A stretch of 64,000 nt of DNA from the NCBI GenBank assembly GCA_002007745.1, contig CP019882.1, positions 5,022,001 through 5,086,000 of the forward strand, in the 5' to 3' direction. The stretch comes from Mycolicibacterium litorale. GTDB lineage: Bacteria > Actinomycetota > Actinomycetes > Mycobacteriales > Mycobacteriaceae. This document shows, in pieces, positions 47,424 to 55,098 of the stretch (the first letter of the stretch is position 1; each line of letters opens with the position of its first letter). A program made the position numbers and the translations under genes. The notes under the pieces were generated by a model. That model had not been told where the DNA came from. It saw only the letters and a program-made list of their open reading frames with translations, and did no database searches.

Positions 47424-48311
47424 TGCCTGCGGTGAGCCGGACTGCGAACGCAGCGGGCTGAGGTTCAGGTCGGTCGCGCCGGCGTCGAGGTAACGGCGCA
47501 ACTGGCGCAGCACGGCGTCGGGCGAGCCGATGGCGGCCAGCTCGGCCACGTCGTCGATTCCTTCCCGGGCGATCACCTTCTGGTACGACGGGATCGTGGT
47601 GTAGAAGCCGAGTTCCTCGGCTGCCGCCGCACGCCCGGCCTGCTCGTCGTCGGTGACCAGGACCGGCACCGCGGCGATGACACGAGGACGCGGCCGCCCC
47701 GCCGCGGCTGCGGCCTTCTCGATGGTGGGGACGATGAACTCGCCGATGGTGCGCGGGCCGGCCAGATAGGGCAGCGTTCCGTCGGCGAGTTCACCGGTCA
47801 CGGCGAGCGCCTTGGGACCCATGGCCGCGACATAGACCGGCACCGGGCTGCCGCCGGGCACCCGGACATCCCACTGCGGGCTCGCCGACAACTCCGTCCC
47901 GTGGAAATCGACTGTGCCGCTGTCGAATACCGAACGCAGGATGGTGAGGTGCTCACGCAACCGGGTGATGGTGTTGGGCCAGGACTGCCCGAACGCCACT
48001 CGTTCCGGCTCGTGGGCGCCCAGACCGAGGCCGAGGCTGAAGTGGCCGTGGCTGGCGGCCTGCGCCGTCTGTGCGAGTCCCGCGACGATCAGCGGGTGGC
48101 GCGGATTCAGCGGCACCACCGAGGTGCCCACTTTCAGCCCGGGCACCGCGGCACCGACCACCCCGGCCAGCGCGATGGCGTCGAGGTCGAACCGCTGCGG
48201 GAACCAGACCTGCCGAACTCCCGCGGCGTAGGCCCGCCGGGCTTGATCGATCGCATCGTCGACGGCGTTGCCGGCGACGGGATCCGGGATGAGCACCACT
48301 CCAGTTGTCAT
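47397..48311 (-). CDS. LLM-class F420-dependent oxidoreductase (TIGR03620-like)
   Basis: A 304-residue LLM protein starting MTTGVVLIPDPVAGN at ATG 48311; an ATG at 48344 six bases behind the SRPBCC stop is an alternative. Family landmarks are VRQVWFPQRFDLDAIA, HGHFSLGLGLGAHEPE and PVPVYVAAMGPKAL. Probably uses F420. It lies downstream of far and the SRPBCC gene and may be co-transcribed with them. Substrate unknown. Confidence 0.87.
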   Translation of the reverse strand: MTTGVVLIPDPVAGNAVDDAIDQARRAYAAGVRQVWFPQRFDLDAIALAGVVGAAVPGLKVGTSVVPLNPRHPLIVAGLAQTAQAASHGHFSLGLGLGAHEPERVAFGQSWPNTITRLREHLTILRSVFDSGTVDFHGTELSASPQWDVRVPGGSPVPVYVAAMGPKALAVTGELADGTLPYLAGPRTIGEFIVPTIEKAAAAAGRPRPRVIAAVPVLVTDDEQAGRAAAAEELGFYTTIPSYQKVIAREGIDDVAELAAIGSPDAVLRQLRRYLDAGATDLNLSPLRSQSGSPQALWEVAAAL

Positions 48312-48350
48312 GAACGGCGCAACACGGCCGGGGCCCGACTCCATTCCGAT

Positions 48351-48802
48351 CTATTCGACTTGAGGGAAAACCTTGCCGTCCAGGACGAAACGACGCAGGC
48401 CCTCGGTCGCCGCCTGCAGTACCGCCTTCTTGGCGCGCTTGATCAGAAAATGCGGCAGCGGCGCGGACGGCTCGAGGGTGATGTCGAAACGCACGCGGGT
48501 CTTGTCCCCTCGGGATGCAGGTTGTACTCGACGTGCTGGGCGTGCTGTTGCGCGGTGCGGTCGGCGTCCCACACCACCCAGTGCCGTCCCCAGTGGTACT
48601 CCACGATCTCGTGGTCGACCAGGCCGAGCACTCTGATGGTGACCCGCGCGCGGCGCGGACGGCCGTCGCCGTAGCGATCGATGACGTGGACATGCTTGTA
48701 CACCGACGACCACGTCGGAGCCGCCTCGACATCGGCGAGCGCGTCGAGGATGGCCTCCGGTGGGGCGTCGATCACGATCTCCCGCGAAGCCCGCACCGCC
48801 AC
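48351..48802 (-). CDS. SRPBCC-family protein, with one apparent frameshift
   Basis: About 150 residues once one G is restored (run at 48506-48509, cccc on the plus strand). It starts with GTG 48802 (MAVRASREIVIDAPPEAILDALADVE), 7 bases behind a TAGGTT -10. The far end gives KTRVRFDITLEPSAPLPHFLIKRAKK. It is a paralogue of the SRPBCC gene at 49993 and corresponds to Rv0856 or Rv0857. It probably binds a lipophilic ligand. Role unknown. Confidence 0.82.
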
Positions 48803-48809
48803 ATCAGTA

Positions 48810-48815
48810 AACCTA
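48810..48815 (-). promoter_or_regulatory. -10 element of the SRPBCC gene at 48351 (leaderless)
   Basis: TAGGTT on the minus strand, 7 bases before the GTG. Confidence 0.5.
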
Positions 48816-48865
48816 GTGAGACGGGGACGGCGACGGGCCGGGTTCGCGGTTCTCACCCCGACCGC

Positions 48866-49978
48866 TTACCAGCCGATCTCGTCCAGTGCGGTGGTCACCG
48901 TCGGCGGGGCGCCGGCCGGGCCCGCAGCGCTGCGGGAGAACCGGGGCGCGGGTGCGGCCTGCCGGGTGCCGCCGACGTCGATCAGGGTGTGCCGGGCCAG
49001 CAGATGCTCGTTCGAGGCCGCCTCGGTCCAGGTGAGCACCGGGGTGACACACGCATCCGTCCCGGCGAAGATCGCCGTCCACTCGGCGCGGGTCTTGCTC
49101 GCGAAGCGCTCGGCGAAGATGCGCCGCATCTCCGGATACCGGCCGCGCTCAGCCTGGGTCGGCACCTCGCCGGGGTCGAGTCCCAATCCGCTCAGCAGTT
49201 GGGCGAAGAACTGGGGCTCGATCGAGCCGACGGCCATGTACCCGCCGTCGGCCGTCTCGTAGGTTCGGTAATACGGCGCCCCACCATCGAGCAGGAACGA
49301 CTCACGCTCGTCGGAGAGGACGCCGGTCGACTTCATCGTCCACATCATCTGGGCCAGGATGCTGACCCCGTCGACCATCGCGGCGTCGATCACCTGGCCC
49401 CGGCCCGACCTCTCCCGCTCGTAGAGGGCGGCGATGATGCCCACCAACACCAGCATGGAGCCACCGCCGAAGTCGGCCACCAGGTTCAGCGGTGCGACCG
49501 GCGGGCGGTCGCGGTAGCCGATCGCGTTCAACGCCCCGGTCTGGGAGAGATAGTTGATGTCATGTCCGGCGGTAGTGGCCAGCGGCCCGTCCTGCCCCCA
49601 GCCGGTCATCCGGGCGAAGATCAGTCGCGGGTTGACCGCCGCGCAGTCGTCGGGCCCGATGCCCAACCGCTCGCAGGTGCCGGGACGAAAGCAGTCGAGT
49701 ATCACGTCAGCCTTGGCCGTCAGGTCCAGAAACAGACCCGGCTGGGACTTCACGTCGAGGTCGACGATCCGTTTTCCGCGATGGGTGAGGTCGGCGCTCT
49801 CCGCGGGCATCGTCAGTCCGCGGCGTGTGCTCCCGTCGCTTCGCTCGCCCGGGTCGGGCCGACGCACCCGGATCACGTCCGCGCCCAAGTCGGCCAGCAT
49901 CATCCCGGCGTGCGGGCCGGGCCCGATTCCGCCCAGCTCGATCACGCGCACCCCGCTCAGAGGCCCGGAATTGGTCAC
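48866..49978 (-). CDS. far: Fatty-acyl-CoA racemase / CoA-transferase family III protein
   Basis: A 370-residue family III protein of the alpha-methylacyl-CoA racemase type. H139 (TAGHDINYL) and D169 (NLVADFGGG) match the catalytic pair of mycobacterial MCR, with the same spacing of 30. The start is GVRVIELGGIGPGPHAGMMLADLGADV. It corresponds to Rv0855 (far) and probably inverts the 2-methyl group of branched acyl-CoAs before beta-oxidation. GTG start at 49978, 14 bases after the upstream SRPBCC gene. Confidence 0.93.
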   Translation of the reverse strand: MTNSGPLSGVRVIELGGIGPGPHAGMMLADLGADVIRVRRPDPGERSDGSTRRGLTMPAESADLTHRGKRIVDLDVKSQPGLFLDLTAKADVILDCFRPGTCERLGIGPDDCAAVNPRLIFARMTGWGQDGPLATTAGHDINYLSQTGALNAIGYRDRPPVAPLNLVADFGGGSMLVLVGIIAALYERERSGRGQVIDAAMVDGVSILAQMMWTMKSTGVLSDERESFLLDGGAPYYRTYETADGGYMAVGSIEPQFFAQLLSGLGLDPGEVPTQAERGRYPEMRRIFAERFASKTRAEWTAIFAGTDACVTPVLTWTEAASNEHLLARHTLIDVGGTRQAAPAPRFSRSAAGPAGAPPTVTTALDEIGW

Positions 49979-49992
49979 GGGCGCAGGGTAAC

Positions 49993-50436
49993 TCAGCTGC
50001 CCTTCTGCACCTTCAGCACCTGCTTGCGCAGTCCGTCGGTGGCGGTCTCCATGGCACCCTTGATGGTGCGTTTGACCACGAAGCCGGGCAACGGCACGGC
50101 CAGGTCGATGGCGAGGTCGAACCGGAGTTTGGTCTTGTCGCCGTCGGGAGTCAGGGTGTACTTGGCATCCTGGGAGCGCAGCTGACCGGCCTTGACCAGC
50201 GTCCAGCTCACCTCGTTGTCGGCCCAGGTGTACTCGACGACCTGCTCGTCGGTCAGTCCCGCGGCCTTGATCTTCATCTTGACGGTGTGCGGCCTGCCGT
50301 CGTCGTAGGCCTCAAGCACTTCCGCACTCTGGTACTGCGGCGACCAGCTCGGCGTGGACTCGACGTCGGCGATGACGTCGAGGATCGCCTCAGGGCTTGC
50401 CTCGATCACGACCTCGCGGGAATCTTTGACTGCCAT
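49993..50436 (-). CDS. SRPBCC-family protein (Rv0854 type)
   Basis: A 147-residue START-like protein from ATG 50436 (MAVKDSREVVIEASPEAIL), the same length as Rv0854. The last helix is VKRTIKGAMETATDGLRKQVL. It resembles the paralogue at 48351 along its whole length. It is the first gene of the SRPBCC-far run. A ligand-binding role close to far is plausible; the ligand is unknown. Confidence 0.9.
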   Translation of the reverse strand: MAVKDSREVVIEASPEAILDVIADVESTPSWSPQYQSAEVLEAYDDGRPHTVKMKIKAAGLTDEQVVEYTWADNEVSWTLVKAGQLRSQDAKYTLTPDGDKTKLRFDLAIDLAVPLPGFVVKRTIKGAMETATDGLRKQVLKVQKGS

Positions 50437-50442
50437 GGCGTG

Positions 50443-50448
50443 ACCATA
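50443..50448 (-). promoter_or_regulatory. -10 element of the SRPBCC-far operon (leaderless)
   Basis: TATGGT on the minus strand, 6 bases before the ATG. Confidence 0.5.
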
Positions 50449-50528
50449 GTTGGTGAAGCCGGATCGCACGCGAGATCTACCCACGGGGTTGCGATCCCGC
50501 GACGAGGCAGGCCCGCGTCGATCGGCGG

Positions 50529-50534
50529 TAATGT
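50529..50534 (+). promoter_or_regulatory. -10 element of the UBP zinc-finger gene (leaderless)
   Basis: TAATGT, 7 bases before the ATG at 50542. Confidence 0.5.
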
Positions 50535-50541
50535 CGGCCGC

Positions 50542-50895
50542 ATGGGCGAAGCAGTCGATCCGTCAGTTCCGCCGAGTGGCACCGGATGCGTCGAATGCGA
50601 CGCGGCCGGAGGCTGGTGGGTGCACCTGCGTCGCTGCACGGCCTGCGGTCACATCGGGTGTTGCGACGATTCGCTGATGCGGCACGCCGCCGCCCACTGG
50701 CGGTCCAGCGGACACCCGATCATTCGGTCGTTCGAGCCGGGCGAGGACTGGTTCTGGAACTACGAGACGGACCGCTACTACGACGGGCCGGACCTGGCGC
50801 CACCGGAGAGCCGACCGTCCGATGAGACGGTTCCCGGCCCGCGCGGCCGGGTGCCCACCGACTGGGCGGAGATCCTGCGCAACCGGGCCGACTGA
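50542..50895 (+). CDS. UBP-type zinc-finger protein
   Basis: A 117-residue protein almost entirely made of a UBP zinc finger: CVECDAAGGWWVHLRRCTACGHIGCCD then HAAAHWRSSGHPIIRSFEPGEDWFWNY. All expected Cys and His ligands are present. In eukaryotes this finger binds ubiquitin tails; in actinobacteria small stand-alone forms have no known partner. ATG 50542 follows a leaderless -10. The frame is open far upstream only as a shadow of far. Confidence 0.88.
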   Translation: MGEAVDPSVPPSGTGCVECDAAGGWWVHLRRCTACGHIGCCDDSLMRHAAAHWRSSGHPIIRSFEPGEDWFWNYETDRYYDGPDLAPPESRPSDETVPGPRGRVPTDWAEILRNRAD

Positions 50896-51200
50896 GTCAC
50901 CGCATCCGAGGCGCCCCTGCGCCGCACGCAAACCGTTGCATAGACGTCGTCGGGGGCACTGCGTGCGGGTACCGCACGGTCGGCGACGACGACCCTCTTC
51001 TTGCGCAGCACCGATCGGCCGCAGGCGATGAACGCCACTGGAGTGGCAGCGCAGTCGGCGGCGATTTGCACTGAATCATCGAAGCGCATGCCGACCTCGG
51101 CCGGCTCGAAGTGCACGACGTAGCGCAGGGTGAACAGCCAGGTACCGTCGCGGCGTTGTTCGCCGCGAACGATCAAGGAGTCGTCACCGATCCTCGGCAT
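50778..51200 (-). CDS. Hypothetical protein, 3' end uncertain
   Basis: From ATG 51200 (MPRIGDDSLIVRGEQRRDG) the first about 100 codons have the strong GC third-position bias of real genes in this window and include a strand-rich stretch WLFTLRYVVHFEPAEVGMRF. The frame then runs 118 bases into the convergent zinc-finger gene, which is unlikely. A one-base shift would end it at 50897 after ...RMR. Another missed homopolymer base is possible. No domain recognised. Confidence 0.45.
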   Translation of the reverse strand: MPRIGDDSLIVRGEQRRDGTWLFTLRYVVHFEPAEVGMRFDDSVQIAADCAATPVAFIACGRSVLRKKRVVVADRAVPARSAPDDVYATVCVRRRGASDAVTQSARLRRISAQSVGTRPRGPGTVSSDGRLSGGARSGPS

Positions 51201-51249
51201 GCCTTCGATAGTGCTCCGCGTGACGGGTAATGGGCGGAGCCACGCCGAG

Positions 51250-51645
51250 TCATCCGGACAGTCCGGCCGCCTGCATCTCCTTGGCGAATTCGACGCTCAT
51301 CCGCTCGGCGAACGCGGTGACCGCCTTCAGCGGCCGGAGCATCACGGTGAACTCGTCGATGAGGCCGTCTTCGCGGGTGTGCAAGAAGTCGCAGCCATTG
51401 ATGTCGAGGTCACCGACCTTGGCGGTGAAGACTAGCGCGTGGTCGGCCGCATCTTCGGCGCCGATCTCGCGCACATAGGTCAGGTCTTCGAACACCCTGG
51501 ACACCGCGCGCAGAATCACGCCGATCTGATCGCGGCCCTGATACGGCTTGTGCGCGATCGGGCTGCGGAACACCACATCCTCGGAACACAGAGCGGGCAG
51601 GGCATCGAAATCGCCGGCCTCGACGGCGGCACGGAACGCATGCAT
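51250..51645 (-). CDS. SnoaL-like/NTF2-fold protein
   Basis: A 131-residue protein with the SnoaL pattern: MHAFRAAVEAGDFDALPALCSEDVVFRSPIAHKPYQGRD (start of the cone) and LPxxVxxMLRPLKAVTAFAE at the end. Relatives are small cyclases, isomerases or polyketide-type enzymes. I chose ATG 51645; the longer frame overlaps the divergent CDF gene. Substrate unknown. Confidence 0.82.
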   Translation of the reverse strand: MHAFRAAVEAGDFDALPALCSEDVVFRSPIAHKPYQGRDQIGVILRAVSRVFEDLTYVREIGAEDAADHALVFTAKVGDLDINGCDFLHTREDGLIDEFTVMLRPLKAVTAFAERMSVEFAKEMQAAGLSG

Positions 51646-51688
51646 GCCGTCAGCATGCCATGACCGCTCCGGGGGTACTCCAGCGCCG

Positions 51689-52672
51689 ATGACAACGGCA
51701 CGCAACCTGCTCGGAGACGACGTCGCCGGATCGCCCTCGGGCGAGAGCACCCGGACGGTGGCCATCGCGTTCGGCGCCAACCTGGTGGTCGCCCTGGCCA
51801 AGACCGCCGCCGGCGTGCTGTCCGGTTCGGCGTCGATGGCCGCCGAAGCCGCTCATTCCTGGGCCGATACCGGCAACCAGGCGTTCTTGATGATCGCCAA
51901 TCGGCGTAGCAGCCGGACGGCGGACCGGGAACGCCCACTGGGGTACGGCCGCGAAGCCTATGTGTGGTCGCTGCTGGCTGCGGTCGGTCTGTTCGTGGTC
52001 GGCGGAACGGTATCGGTGTGGCGCGGGGTGAACGAGCTGCTCGATGAGCGGCCCGCCGACGAGCACTACCTGATCGCCTACATCGTGCTCGGCATCGCCG
52101 CCGTGATGGAGGGCATCTCTTGGACCCAGGCGGTTCGCCAACTCCGCGCCGGCGCGCATGCCATGGACCGCGAGGTACTCGAGTACGCGATGCAGACCTC
52201 CGATCCGACCGTGCGCGCGGTGTTCGCCGAGGACAGCGCCGCGCTGATCGGCATCGTGCTGGCACTCGCCGGTATCGGCCTGCATCAGCTCACCGGCGTG
52301 GCGGCCTGGGACGCCGTCGGCTCGATTCTGGTCGGCCTGCTGCTCGGCGTGGTGGCGGTGCTGCTGATCGATCGCAATCGGCGATTCCTGACCGGAGAGC
52401 CCGGAACACCGCAGTTGCGCGACGCCGTGGTGGCCCGCATCGAGGCACTCGACGAAGTGGCGTCGGTCCGGTTCATCAGGCTCGAATTCGTCGGCCCGCG
52501 ACAGCTTTTCGTGGTCGCCAGTGTCGACCTGGTGGGTGATCAGATCGAGTCGCGGGTCGCTCACACGCTGCGCACTCTGGAGTCGAGGCTCGAAGCCAAC
52601 CCGCACATCGTCGACGCCGTGCTGACCATCGCCGAGCCGGCCGACCTCGACGATGCCGTTCAGCAGAAATAG
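51689..52672 (+). CDS. Cation diffusion facilitator (zinc/iron/cobalt efflux)
   Basis: A 327-residue CDF transporter with six TM helices. Metal-binding residues are in SMAAEAAHSWADTGNQ (TM2) and FAEDSAALIGIVLALAG (TM5), and the C-terminal cytosolic domain (about 230-320) is of the CDF type. It exports divalent metal by proton exchange. ATG 51689 was chosen over upstream in-frame starts that overlap the divergent gene. The Eis-like gene starts 2 bases after its stop. Confidence 0.9.
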   Translation: MTTARNLLGDDVAGSPSGESTRTVAIAFGANLVVALAKTAAGVLSGSASMAAEAAHSWADTGNQAFLMIANRRSSRTADRERPLGYGREAYVWSLLAAVGLFVVGGTVSVWRGVNELLDERPADEHYLIAYIVLGIAAVMEGISWTQAVRQLRAGAHAMDREVLEYAMQTSDPTVRAVFAEDSAALIGIVLALAGIGLHQLTGVAAWDAVGSILVGLLLGVVAVLLIDRNRRFLTGEPGTPQLRDAVVARIEALDEVASVRFIRLEFVGPRQLFVVASVDLVGDQIESRVAHTLRTLESRLEANPHIVDAVLTIAEPADLDDAVQQK

Positions 52673-52674
52673 GA

Positions 52675-53916
52675 ATGCGAACCGCGGCACGATGTGACAG
52701 CGTCGAGAGTGTGGTCGCCCCAGAGGATGTGATGCTGCGCAGCGCCGGTGACGACGACTGGCCGGCGATGAGACGGCTGGCCGCCACCTGCTTCGGATCG
52801 TTTCGGGACCCGGACACCCTGGCGGCGTGGCGGTCGATGACCCGTCCGGACAGTGTCGTCCTCGCCTGTGACGGAGACGACGTCGTGGGCATGGCGATGG
52901 TGTTGGATCTGGAGCTCACCGTGCCGGGCGGCCGACTGCTGCCCATGGCGGGCATCACCTGGGTCGCGGTGGCACCGACCCACCGGCGCCGGGGATTGTT
53001 GCGTGCGATGTTCACCGAATTGCACCGCCGGATCATCGACGCCGGCTATCCGATCGCCGGCTTGCTCGCCAGCGAGGCCACCATCTACGAACGGTTCGGT
53101 TACGGGCCGGCGACCGTGGAGACCACCCTGCGCGTCGACCGCCGTGCTGCGCACCTGCATCCCGATGTCCCGCGGGCCGATGGCGTCCGCGTCGTCGACC
53201 CGGTGGAGCACCGTGACGCCCTCGCCGACGTCTACGAGCGGTGGCGCCGGCGGACGCCGGGCGGGCTGCACACCCCGACGGCGTTGTGGGACGACGTGCT
53301 CGCCGATCGTGAGTCCGCCCGCCGCGGCGGCAGCCAACACTTTGCACTGCTGCATCCGGACGGTTTCGTCATGTACCGCACGCACGTCGCGGGCACCGGC
53401 AAGTCGGTGGAGGTCACCAAGTTCACCGCGGTCACCGCGCAAGCGCACCTCGCGTTGTGGCAGACCCTGCTCGGGCTGGACCTGATGGAGACCATCACCG
53501 TCGACACCCACCCGGCCGATCCGCTGCCCTACCTGCTGGTCGACCCGCGGCGGATTGAGAAGGTCGCCGACGAGGATGCGTTGTGGCTACGAATCGTGGA
53601 CATCCCAAAGGTTTTGGAGGCCCGGACTTATGCGAGCGATGTCGACACCGTGCTCGAGGTCGTCGATGGCGTTCTCGGCGGCGGTGGCCGGTACCGGCTG
53701 ACCGTCCGCGACGGGCGGGCACACTGTGTACCCAGTACCGCCGACCCGGATGTTCGGCTGAGCCTGTCGGTACTGGGCAGCATCTACTTGGGTGCCCACC
53801 GCCCGTCGGCGTTCGCCACCGCGCACCGGCTGATCTGCGAGGACCCCAGTGCGCCAAGCGCGTTGGATCTCGCGTTCAGCTCGGACGTACCGGCCGAACT
53901 CGGCTACGGTTTCTAG
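52675..53916 (+). CDS. eis: Eis-family N-acetyltransferase
   Basis: A 413-residue protein matching Eis (enhanced intracellular survival): two GNAT-like domains and a sterol-carrier-like C-terminal part. The acetyl-CoA loop is VAVAPTHRRRGLLRAM, followed by GYPIAGLLASEATIYERFGYGPAT, and the chain ends in GYGF with Phe carboxylate as expected of the Eis active site. The first about 18 residues look extra by comparison; GTG 52729 or ATG 52732 may be the true start. It acetylates aminoglycosides and protein lysines in M. tuberculosis. Probably an operon with the CDF gene. Confidence 0.9.
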   Translation: MRTAARCDSVESVVAPEDVMLRSAGDDDWPAMRRLAATCFGSFRDPDTLAAWRSMTRPDSVVLACDGDDVVGMAMVLDLELTVPGGRLLPMAGITWVAVAPTHRRRGLLRAMFTELHRRIIDAGYPIAGLLASEATIYERFGYGPATVETTLRVDRRAAHLHPDVPRADGVRVVDPVEHRDALADVYERWRRRTPGGLHTPTALWDDVLADRESARRGGSQHFALLHPDGFVMYRTHVAGTGKSVEVTKFTAVTAQAHLALWQTLLGLDLMETITVDTHPADPLPYLLVDPRRIEKVADEDALWLRIVDIPKVLEARTYASDVDTVLEVVDGVLGGGGRYRLTVRDGRAHCVPSTADPDVRLSLSVLGSIYLGAHRPSAFATAHRLICEDPSAPSALDLAFSSDVPAELGYGF

Positions 53917-53935
53917 AGGGTTCCAGGCCGGCGCG

Positions 53936-54535
53936 CTACTCGGCGACGATGCCGTCACGCAGGGATTCCAGCGCTGTGCGGCACAGCCTGCCCAGCTCCG
54001 CCAGCGACTGGTCCTCCCCGACCATCCACAGCTCCATGGCCCCGAATACCGCGGCGGCGATGCACCGGGCCGTCACGATGATGCGCAGCCGTTCATCGGG
54101 CGTGGTTGCCGGGGCGGTCTTGGAGAGCTGGTCGACGATGGCATCGGCGAATTCGGCTTCCACTTGACGGGTGTGCCGGACGATTCGGCCGGGGTCGAGC
54201 TCCCGTTCCCGCAGCGCAGCGATCTGAGCCACGGCCTCCGGATCGTAGGGCGAGGCGTCGATGGCGGACTGCACCGACTCGATGATCGATTCTCCCGGCG
54301 CCCGGCCCTGTAACGCGGCACGGAACCACTCGAGGCCCGCGTCGTAGTCGGCGAACAGCAGGTCGTGCTTGGAGGTGAAGTGCCGGTAGAAGGTGCGCAG
54401 CGATACCCCTGCGTCCGCGGCGATCTGCTCGGCGGAGGTGTCCTCGACTCCCTGCGCGAGGAAGCGCACCAGGGCAGCGCGCCGCAGCGCATCGCGCGTG
54501 CGCTCGCTGCGCGCCGTCTGAGCTGGCCGGACCAC
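53936..54535 (-). CDS. TetR-family regulator
   Basis: A 199-residue TetR protein with HTH segment DTSAEQIAADAGVSLRTFYRHFTSK. GTG 54535 follows a TAGGTT -10 at leaderless distance. It is divergent from the DUF2834 gene, with a perfect TTTGTCAA-N2-TTGACAAA palindrome between the two, so it very likely represses both genes. Ligand unknown. Confidence 0.9.
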   Translation of the reverse strand: MVRPAQTARSERTRDALRRAALVRFLAQGVEDTSAEQIAADAGVSLRTFYRHFTSKHDLLFADYDAGLEWFRAALQGRAPGESIIESVQSAIDASPYDPEAVAQIAALRERELDPGRIVRHTRQVEAEFADAIVDQLSKTAPATTPDERLRIIVTARCIAAAVFGAMELWMVGEDQSLAELGRLCRTALESLRDGIVAE

Positions 54536-54541
54536 GGAGGT

Positions 54542-54547
54542 AACCTA
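54542..54547 (-). promoter_or_regulatory. -10 element of the TetR gene at 53936 (leaderless)
   Basis: TAGGTT on the minus strand, 6 bases before the GTG. Confidence 0.5.
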
Positions 54548-54558
54548 CCGCATAACGA

Positions 54559-54576
54559 TTTGTCAAAATTGACAAA
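54559..54576. promoter_or_regulatory. Operator palindrome between TetR and DUF2834 genes
   Basis: tttgtcaa (54559-54566), aa, ttgacaaa (54569-54576). Perfect 8-bp arms with a 2-base spacer. It overlaps the region of both promoters and is the best TetR-operator candidate in the window. Confidence 0.75.
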
Positions 54577-54594
54577 ACGGGCACTGGTTGCCAG

Positions 54595-54600
54595 TACAGT
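54595..54600 (+). promoter_or_regulatory. -10 element of the DUF2834 gene
   Basis: TACAGT, 9 bases before the ATG at 54610. Confidence 0.5.
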
Positions 54601-54609
54601 TACCAAGCC

Positions 54610-55098
54610 ATGACGCTCATCGTTCATGCAGTGCTGGCCGTGCTGGTCATCGGGTGGATCATCGGGTCCAACCCAGGGATCTTCCGCCGGCCGGCCACCG
54701 GTCCCGCCGTCAGCCCACTCGAGATCGTTTACTACGTGGTCGGCATCGCGTCGGTGGTGCTGGGCTGGTACTTCAACATCCGATTCGTGCACCAGTACGC
54801 CGACGGCACCGGCAATGTGTTCACCGGCGCCGGAAGCTGGTGGCAGTTCATCACATTGGGATACGACAATCCGGCCGCCGCCTCAGCCAGCCAGGACTAC
54901 ACCATCGGTAACGTGATCCTGCTGCCCCTGTTCACCATCATCGACGGTTACCGGCGGGGAATCCGGCGCCCCTGGCTGTTCTTCGTGTCGAGTCTGTTCA
55001 CCAGCTTCGCATTCGCCTGGGCGTTCTATCTCGCCGCCGTGGAACGGCAACGGATGCACGAGAAGTCACGTCAGGCGGTGGGCACCAGCGTCGGGTAG
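54610..55098 (+). CDS. DUF2834-like membrane protein
   Basis: A 162-residue protein with about four TM helices (3-19, 38-53, about 95-110 and 122-143). It resembles DUF2834 proteins, short integral membrane proteins of unknown role (VVGIASVVLGWYFNIRF, then FFVSSLFTSFAFAWAFYLA). It is regulated with the divergent TetR gene. Its last 28 bases overlap the convergent Old Yellow Enzyme gene. Confidence 0.82.
   Translation: MTLIVHAVLAVLVIGWIIGSNPGIFRRPATGPAVSPLEIVYYVVGIASVVLGWYFNIRFVHQYADGTGNVFTGAGSWWQFITLGYDNPAAASASQDYTIGNVILLPLFTIIDGYRRGIRRPWLFFVSSLFTSFAFAWAFYLAAVERQRMHEKSRQAVGTSVG

Noticed and set aside
49820..49870. gtcgcttcgctcgcccgggtcgg as a mobile repeat.
   Set aside because: It lies within the coding sequence of far and reads as normal residues there. 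I could not find a second clear copy to call a repeat.
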